Shown piece by piece: positions 33,256-37,606 of a stretch of DNA of 37,606 nt. Position 1 is the stretch's first letter. Each line of letters opens with the position of its first letter. Made by a program: the position numbers and the translations under genes. The DNA lies in contig CAMCHO010000024.1 of assembly GCA_945874455.1 (NCBI GenBank), positions 1 to 37,606 on the forward strand, read 5' to 3'. The notes under the pieces were generated by a model. It was given only the letters and a program-made list of their open reading frames with translations. It was not told where the DNA came from and made no database searches. The stretch is from Opitutus sp. GAS368 (GTDB lineage Bacteria; Verrucomicrobiota; Verrucomicrobiia; Opitutales; Opitutaceae).

Positions 33256-33588
33256 TCACGCCAACTTCGGACCTTTGAGCTCGAGCTCCGCTTCGCACTC
33301 CGGCGAGCCGCGGCCGAGGTCGCGGCAGATTTCCGGTCGCCGCTCGTAGATCGTGCAAAAAAACTCCTTCGCGCCGTCAGTCGTCGTCCGCACATCGAGC
33401 GCCGCGCAGTGACCGTCCCGCATCCGCATGAACGCGCGGTTTCCAATGAAGTGCGCGAGGCGGTCCGCGTCGTCGCCCAGGCGCGACCAATCGTCACCAC
33501 GGATCCAGACGTATTCCGCCGATTCGGAAAAACAGCACACTCCGCAGCGCAGGCAGTTGGCGGGGATCGTCGGATTCATCGGTTTCAT
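33256..33588 (-). CDS. YkgJ-family cysteine-cluster protein
   Basis: 110 aa. The N-terminal CLRCGVCC (C12, C15, C18, C19) is the diagnostic Cys cluster of the YkgJ / Fe-S oxidoreductase-like CxxCxxCC family. A later Cys (DGHCAALD) and the segment FFCTIYERRPEICRDLG, with conserved Cys and Arg-Pro, complete the metal site. The family is thought to bind zinc or iron; the biochemical role is unclear. The start codon overlaps the stop of a 24-codon upstream ORF (ATGA). That ORF's first residues (MKPTVPTIP) copy this protein's MKPMNPTIP through a local DNA duplication. Confidence 0.9.
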   Translation of the reverse strand: MKPMNPTIPANCLRCGVCCFSESAEYVWIRGDDWSRLGDDADRLAHFIGNRAFMRMRDGHCAALDVRTTTDGAKEFFCTIYERRPEICRDLGRGSPECEAELELKGPKLA

Positions 33589-33673
33589 TCAGTGCGACTG
33601 GCGTAGCCCTGCTCGTGAGAGCAGGGAATTCTGGGGATCGTCGGAACCGTCGGTTTCATTCAGTGCGACGGCG
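33562..33673. repeat. Direct duplication of the YkgJ start region around a REP hairpin
   Basis: About 41 bp is present twice (33562-33603 and 33633-33673), identical except for a few bases in the middle and at the end. The copies flank a hairpin at 33603-33626: GTAG followed by CCCTGCTC-GTGA-GAGCAGGG, a perfect 8-bp stem with a tetraloop. The arrangement looks like a REP-associated tandem duplication. Confidence 0.65.
33585..33659 (-). CDS. Upstream ORF of 24 codons overlapping the YkgJ start
   Basis: ATG at 33659, stop TGA at 33585-33587, overlapping the YkgJ ATG as ATGA. The peptide begins MKPTVPTIPRIP and contains one Cys; most of it is encoded by the REP hairpin. It arose from the duplicated start region. 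Whether it is translated is unknown. If it is, terminating ribosomes could reinitiate at the YkgJ gene. Confidence 0.35.
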   Translation of the reverse strand: MKPTVPTIPRIPCSHEQGYASRTE

Positions 33674-33683
33674 CGGGTTCCGC

Positions 33684-36569
33684 TCAAAAATCTAACGTCG
33701 TCGTCAGACGGAAGCTGCGCGGCTCGTTCAGATACACGCGGCGGACGCCCGTGTAGTTGTCGTTGTAGCGGCCGACGTTCGCGAGGTAGTGATTGCCGAC
33801 GTTCTTCACGTTGAGCTGCACGGTCGCGGGGATCTTCACCCACGGCAGACGGAAACGATAGCCGGCAAACGCGTCGCCCAGCAGCGACTCGTTCCCCCAG
33901 TAGATATAGCCGGTCGCCTTGTCCCAGCTCATAAAATTCTTGCCGTTGTAGCGCACAGAACCTCCGACGAACGCCCCGCGCAGCGCGCCTTCGCGGAAGG
34001 CATAGCGGGCGGTGCCGTTAAGCTTGTGCGGGCGCGATCCGAAGGGGGAATTCTGCCGGTCCACTTGGTAATCCAGCTCGCTGTAGAGTTCGCTCACCGC
34101 GGTTTCAAACGCGGCGAGTTCCGTCGGATTATTCTTCAGCAGCGCGCGCCACTGCGGCACCCGGGTACCGAAAAAGTCGAAGACCTCGGTAAAGAAATTC
34201 TCCCGGCGGCGCTCCGAGTGCGAGTAGCTGGCGCGGAGCGTAAGGCTCTTCGTGGGGTTGGCCACCACCTCGACTTCGAGGCCCTTGGTAAAAATGTCGA
34301 TGGACGCAGAGGTCCAGGTGACGGCCTGGCGGTCGTAGTCGGCTTGCGAGATTTTCCCGGTGTTGCGGAGCTGCGTGAGCATCGTCGTGAGGTTATCCAC
34401 GCCGAGCGCGTTGCTCCCGGGGAGAATCGGCGAGTCGTTGAGCTGCTGCGTATCGAACCACGTCGTGCGGATGAAGAGGCGGTCGTCGCCGAGCACATCA
34501 AACATGACGCCGAAGTCGCGGCCGCGGCCTTCGGTGGGCTCGGGCACTTCACCGTTCGGGAGCACCGTGCGGTCGAAGCGTGGCTGGCCGTTATTGCGCG
34601 ACATATTATAGAACAGCGAGAGGCGCTTGGTCGCGTGGAGCACGCCGCCAGCGGTGAACGTCGTGGGCTCGTAGCGGTGGCGCACGTAGTTCCCGTCGAA
34701 ATACCACTCGCCGGCGGCGATGAGCTTCGAGGTCACGCGAGGGTCATTGGGATCGGTAACGCGCTCCTCTTGCGCGTTCTTGAACTTGATGGTGTCGCGG
34801 CGCGCACCGACCGTGGTGACGAGGCGGTCTTTCAGAAAGAAACTCTGCGCGGCGAACATGAAGCTCGTGATGTCCTTCACCGTTTGCGTGTTCGCCCGCG
34901 CGCGGGAGGCATAGGTGCTCGTGTAGGTGCGGCCGTTGTAAACGAAGGGCGCGACGGGCAACGTGGGGTCGGCACCGTAGTAGGTGGTGTAGTCGCCTTC
35001 GGTGATGTAATTGCGGCGCGTGAGTTGATTCTGCGCGTTTTCAGCCGTCGTGGCATTGACGATCGGGATATTCCGCTCATCCACGAGGATCTCGTCGCGC
35101 CAGCGGCGGAGGCGATCCTGCATGGAGGCCTCGGCGAGCACGGCGACGCGATGGCGGCCGAACCAGCGGCGGGACTGGCCGAAATCGCCGGCGACGCTGA
35201 GGCGGAAGATTTCGTTGGTCGTTTTGATGCGGTCCTTGAACCACACGGATTCGAAGTAGAGGCGGCCGACGAAGGAATTCGGAATCGTGCCCGTAGCACC
35301 GTCGGGGCGCGGCAGCGTGGGGTTGGGATCGGCGCGGAGATTGGCGCCCGCGATCGCCATGCCGTGGGCCTCGACGTCGGCGGTATTGCGGAAATAGGCG
35401 AGCTCGGCGACGAGGCTCAACGGGAGGCGCTGTTGCACGGTGATCTGCCGAGTATCGAAGGTCTGGTGACGCGTGCCCCCGGGCCCTGTGAGATCGTAGC
35501 CATAAGGCGAGACGGAGGGCGGCAGCAGCGTCTCGACGCCATAGCGGTTCACGGTCTGGAACTCCCCGCGGTAGTTGTAGATTGTGCGATTTTGATCGGC
35601 GAAGGTGAAGCGCTGGTTCGTGGAGCTGAGGCGGTTGAGGCCGGGGAGCGCGACGGTGCCGTCGGTGAGCGGCTGGCCGGCGTCCTGCCACGCGGTGATT
35701 TGGTCTTGGCCGTTCCAGCCGAGGGTGAGGTTGTTGTCCATGCGCCCCTTCTCGTAGGAGACGTGGACGGTGGTGAACTTGAACGGCTGATACGCCGCCG
35801 CGACGGTCCAACGCGCCTGGTCGTTAAAGTCCCAGTGACGCCAGCCCTGGGAATTCTGATAGAGGCCGAGCAGCCGCACCGAGAGTGTCTTCGGAATGAG
35901 CACCCGATTGTAGTCGGCCTCGTAACGCTCGTAGCTCCACGAGCCGAACATCGACTTGAGCGTGGTGCGGGTGCGCGAGAGGTTGGCCTTCTTGCCGCTG
36001 AGGGAGACGAGGCCGCCGGCCTGGCCGAGGCCGAAGAGGATGGAGTTGGGCCCACTCGCAACCTCGGCACGCTCGACGTTGTAGAGATCGACGGGGACGC
36101 TCGACTCGACGAAATCGCGCGAGGCACCGGCGGGCGAGCCGCGCATGCGGAAATTGAAATCGTTGCCATCGGCCCCGCGGCCGGAGGGGTTGTTGAAGCC
36201 CGCGTTGGAGTCCTCGACGTCGACCTCAATATTGGTCGCGTGCGCAAGCATCTCCTCGAGGTTGGTCGCGGCGATGTCGGCGAGAAATTCGGGCGTGAAC
36301 GCGGAGACGGCGGCGGGCGTATCCTTGAGCCGGGAGTTGAGGCGTGAACCGCTCGTGGTGTTGCCGGCTTGGTAACCGGAGTCGTCCTCGGCGCGCACTT
36401 CGAAGAGCGAGAGCTCGACGGGCGTGGAGTTTTCCGCGCGCGGCGCGGGAGCAGGCGCCGCGGGAATAGGCGCGGTTTGCGCCCGAGAGGTGACAGAAAA
36501 AACAGCGAGCACACTCGCGATTACGGCGAGGCACGCTCGGGGCAACAAACCGAATGCTGGCTGGATCAT
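33684..36569 (-). CDS. TonB-dependent receptor
   Basis: A TBDR of 961 aa. Signal peptide (about 1-30; LAVIASVLAVFSVTSRAQ), a Pro/Ala linker, then ELSLFEVRAEDDSGY as the TonB-box-like segment. The plug domain (about 60-200) contains KDTPAAVSAFTPEFLADIAA, FRMRGSPAGASRDFVES and VASGPNSILFGLGQAGGLVS; the barrel ends SFRLTTTLDF with the terminal Phe. It is related to the tandem pair at 1623-8216 rather than to the CarboxypepD_reg-type pair. The ligand is unknown. It stands alone, divergent from the DUF4202 gene across 218 bp. The leader before ATG is pyrimidine-rich (CTCCTCCTACC) with no Shine-Dalgarno sequence. Confidence 0.93.
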   Translation of the reverse strand: MIQPAFGLLPRACLAVIASVLAVFSVTSRAQTAPIPAAPAPAPRAENSTPVELSLFEVRAEDDSGYQAGNTTSGSRLNSRLKDTPAAVSAFTPEFLADIAATNLEEMLAHATNIEVDVEDSNAGFNNPSGRGADGNDFNFRMRGSPAGASRDFVESSVPVDLYNVERAEVASGPNSILFGLGQAGGLVSLSGKKANLSRTRTTLKSMFGSWSYERYEADYNRVLIPKTLSVRLLGLYQNSQGWRHWDFNDQARWTVAAAYQPFKFTTVHVSYEKGRMDNNLTLGWNGQDQITAWQDAGQPLTDGTVALPGLNRLSSTNQRFTFADQNRTIYNYRGEFQTVNRYGVETLLPPSVSPYGYDLTGPGGTRHQTFDTRQITVQQRLPLSLVAELAYFRNTADVEAHGMAIAGANLRADPNPTLPRPDGATGTIPNSFVGRLYFESVWFKDRIKTTNEIFRLSVAGDFGQSRRWFGRHRVAVLAEASMQDRLRRWRDEILVDERNIPIVNATTAENAQNQLTRRNYITEGDYTTYYGADPTLPVAPFVYNGRTYTSTYASRARANTQTVKDITSFMFAAQSFFLKDRLVTTVGARRDTIKFKNAQEERVTDPNDPRVTSKLIAAGEWYFDGNYVRHRYEPTTFTAGGVLHATKRLSLFYNMSRNNGQPRFDRTVLPNGEVPEPTEGRGRDFGVMFDVLGDDRLFIRTTWFDTQQLNDSPILPGSNALGVDNLTTMLTQLRNTGKISQADYDRQAVTWTSASIDIFTKGLEVEVVANPTKSLTLRASYSHSERRRENFFTEVFDFFGTRVPQWRALLKNNPTELAAFETAVSELYSELDYQVDRQNSPFGSRPHKLNGTARYAFREGALRGAFVGGSVRYNGKNFMSWDKATGYIYWGNESLLGDAFAGYRFRLPWVKIPATVQLNVKNVGNHYLANVGRYNDNYTGVRRVYLNEPRSFRLTTTLDF

Positions 36570-36787
36570 GGTAGGAGGAGATGGTGGTGCGAACGCGAAA
36601 GGTCGGGCGGAGACACTCCACCAAGGGGAACAAGACCCAAGGGCCGCGTCCCGCGCAAGACTCCAGGCCGAGCTTTCGCGTTCTCGAAATCGGTGCGTTG
36701 CGCTCCGTCGTCGCCAGCGCGATCGCGAGCCGGAGCCACCACGCGCCTTGCCGCGTACACCACAACCCTGTCCACTCCGGGCTACAC

Positions 36788-37372
36788 ATGGATGCCCACG
36801 CCCGAGCCCGCGAACTCATCGATGCCGCCCACGCCGCCGACCCGGCCCGCGCCCCCGACGGCCGCGCCGCCGAGCTCGTTTACGGCGAACGCGTCGAGGC
36901 ATGGGTCGCGCGCCTGGTCCCCGACGCGTCGCCCGCGTTGCGCCTCGCCGCGCGCAGCCAACACCTCGAACGCTGGCTCACCCCGCGCGCCACCTTTCCC
37001 GAGGGCAAAGTCGGCTACCTCACCTGGCGCCGCTCGCTCTATGTCAAACAGGCCGCCCGCGCCCGCGCCCTCCTGCTCGAGGCCGGCGTCGCCTCCTTCG
37101 AAGCGGACGACGTCGCCACCTGGGTTTCGAAAACCGGTCTAAAAACCAACCCCGGCACGCAAGCCCTCGAAGACGCGGCCGTGCTCGTATTCTTGGAAAA
37201 CGAGATCTCCTCCTTCGCCGCCCAACACGCCGATTACCCGCGCGAAAAATTCGTCGATATTCTCCGGAAGACTTGGCGCAAACTCAGCCCCGCCGCGCAA
37301 CAGGTCGCACTCACGCTCGAACTCCCGCCCGCCATCGCCGCCCTCGTGCGCGATGCGCTCGCGAGTTCCTGA
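36788..37372 (+). CDS. DUF4202 family protein
   Basis: 194 aa from the ATG at 36788; the frame is open upstream, but the earlier part has no domain character. It matches the DUF4202 pattern throughout: an N-terminal ARELIDAAHAADP, ELVYGERVEAWVARLVPDAS, LAARSQHLERWLTPRATFPE, GYLTWRRSLY, LEDAAVLVFLENEI and FVDILRKTWRKLSP. It is all-helical and cytosolic. His and acidic residues in the RSQHLERW and LEDAAVLVFLE segments recall an HD-like metal site, which would suggest phosphohydrolase activity; this is an inference. Confidence 0.9.
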   Translation: MDAHARARELIDAAHAADPARAPDGRAAELVYGERVEAWVARLVPDASPALRLAARSQHLERWLTPRATFPEGKVGYLTWRRSLYVKQAARARALLLEAGVASFEADDVATWVSKTGLKTNPGTQALEDAAVLVFLENEISSFAAQHADYPREKFVDILRKTWRKLSPAAQQVALTLELPPAIAALVRDALASS

Positions 37373-37475
37373 GCTCCCTTTCAGTTCATCCCTCGCCAGT
37401 ACGAGCGCGGCCCACTTGACCATGCCGTGCCCGCGCACGAGCGTGCGCTCGGTTTTCGATCAGGGCTCCTCATTC

Positions 37476-37606
37476 CTACCGCGTAAGTGGTTGAGAAAGT
37501 TCACGCAGGGCGGTGGGGAGATGGCGTTGATTGCGCAAGACGAAGGCCGGGGCGCATTTTTGCGGGTGGCGCCGGCGCCACCAGATGAGGACGAGGCCGC
37601 GCAGCA
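37476..37606 (-). CDS. C-terminal end of an unidentified gene
   Basis: On the minus strand a frame enters from the right edge and runs 42 codons to TAG at 37476-37478. The peptide (LIWWRRRHPQKCAPAFVL, then RHLPTALRELSQPL) has the look of a coding C-terminus but is too short to assign. The preceding 37373-37475 shows nothing I can call. Confidence 0.35.
   Translation of the reverse strand, partial: LRGLVLIWWRRRHPQKCAPAFVLRNQRHLPTALRELSQPLTR

Overview
The window reads like a high-GC chromosomal segment from a Verrucomicrobiota bacterium of the Opitutaceae type. This is an inference; there is no rRNA or other marker gene here. It rests on five large TonB-dependent receptor (TBDR) genes, three carrying the LSPFEV/LSLFEV mature N-terminus common in that group, a hybrid-less two-component system with a beta-rich periplasmic sensor, DUF4202 and YkgJ proteins, GTAG-headed REP hairpins, and an almost complete lack of Shine-Dalgarno motifs. 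I see no tRNA, rRNA, CRISPR array or transposase.

Region 1 (1-11255, minus strand) is one regulatory and transport unit: histidine kinase, LuxR-type response regulator, two tandem paralogous TBDRs, and a Tat-exported FAD-dependent oxidoreductase that runs off the left edge. Two near-identical 22-bp palindromes (CTATTG-N10-CAATAG) precede the regulator gene and the TBDR operon. Each lies 21-22 bp upstream of a matching TACTC -10-like element, so the regulator probably activates both its own gene and the uptake operon.

Region 2 (11256-23451) starts with an 800-bp non-coding stretch holding a 92-bp nested inverted repeat. It continues with an SNF2 helicase and a coiled-coil partner gene, then two CarboxypepD_reg-type TBDRs. 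The second of these is cut by a single in-frame TAG codon. A perfect palindrome, TGTCACGTAWTACGTGACA, occurs twice: upstream of the first SNF2 gene and in the promoter region shared by the broken TBDR and a second SNF2 gene. The two copies therefore bracket the TBDR pair and each precedes a helicase. The second copy sits at the centre of a symmetric divergent promoter whose two arms are identical outward-facing -10 regions.

Region 3 (23452-31689, plus strand) has a SWIM-SNF2 helicase, a lipoprotein with an archaemetzincin-like zinc site lacking the second histidine of HExxH, a class II Fic protein behind an AT-rich array of inverted repeats, a small membrane protein, an NADPH-dependent FMN reductase and a VapBC toxin-antitoxin pair with its operator.

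Region 4 (31690-37606) has an unrecognised acidic protein, a YkgJ Fe/Zn-cluster protein with an overlapping upstream 24-codon ORF created by local duplication, a fifth TBDR, a DUF4202 protein and the C-terminal end of an unidentified gene. Several GTAG-headed REP hairpins lie between the genes of this region.
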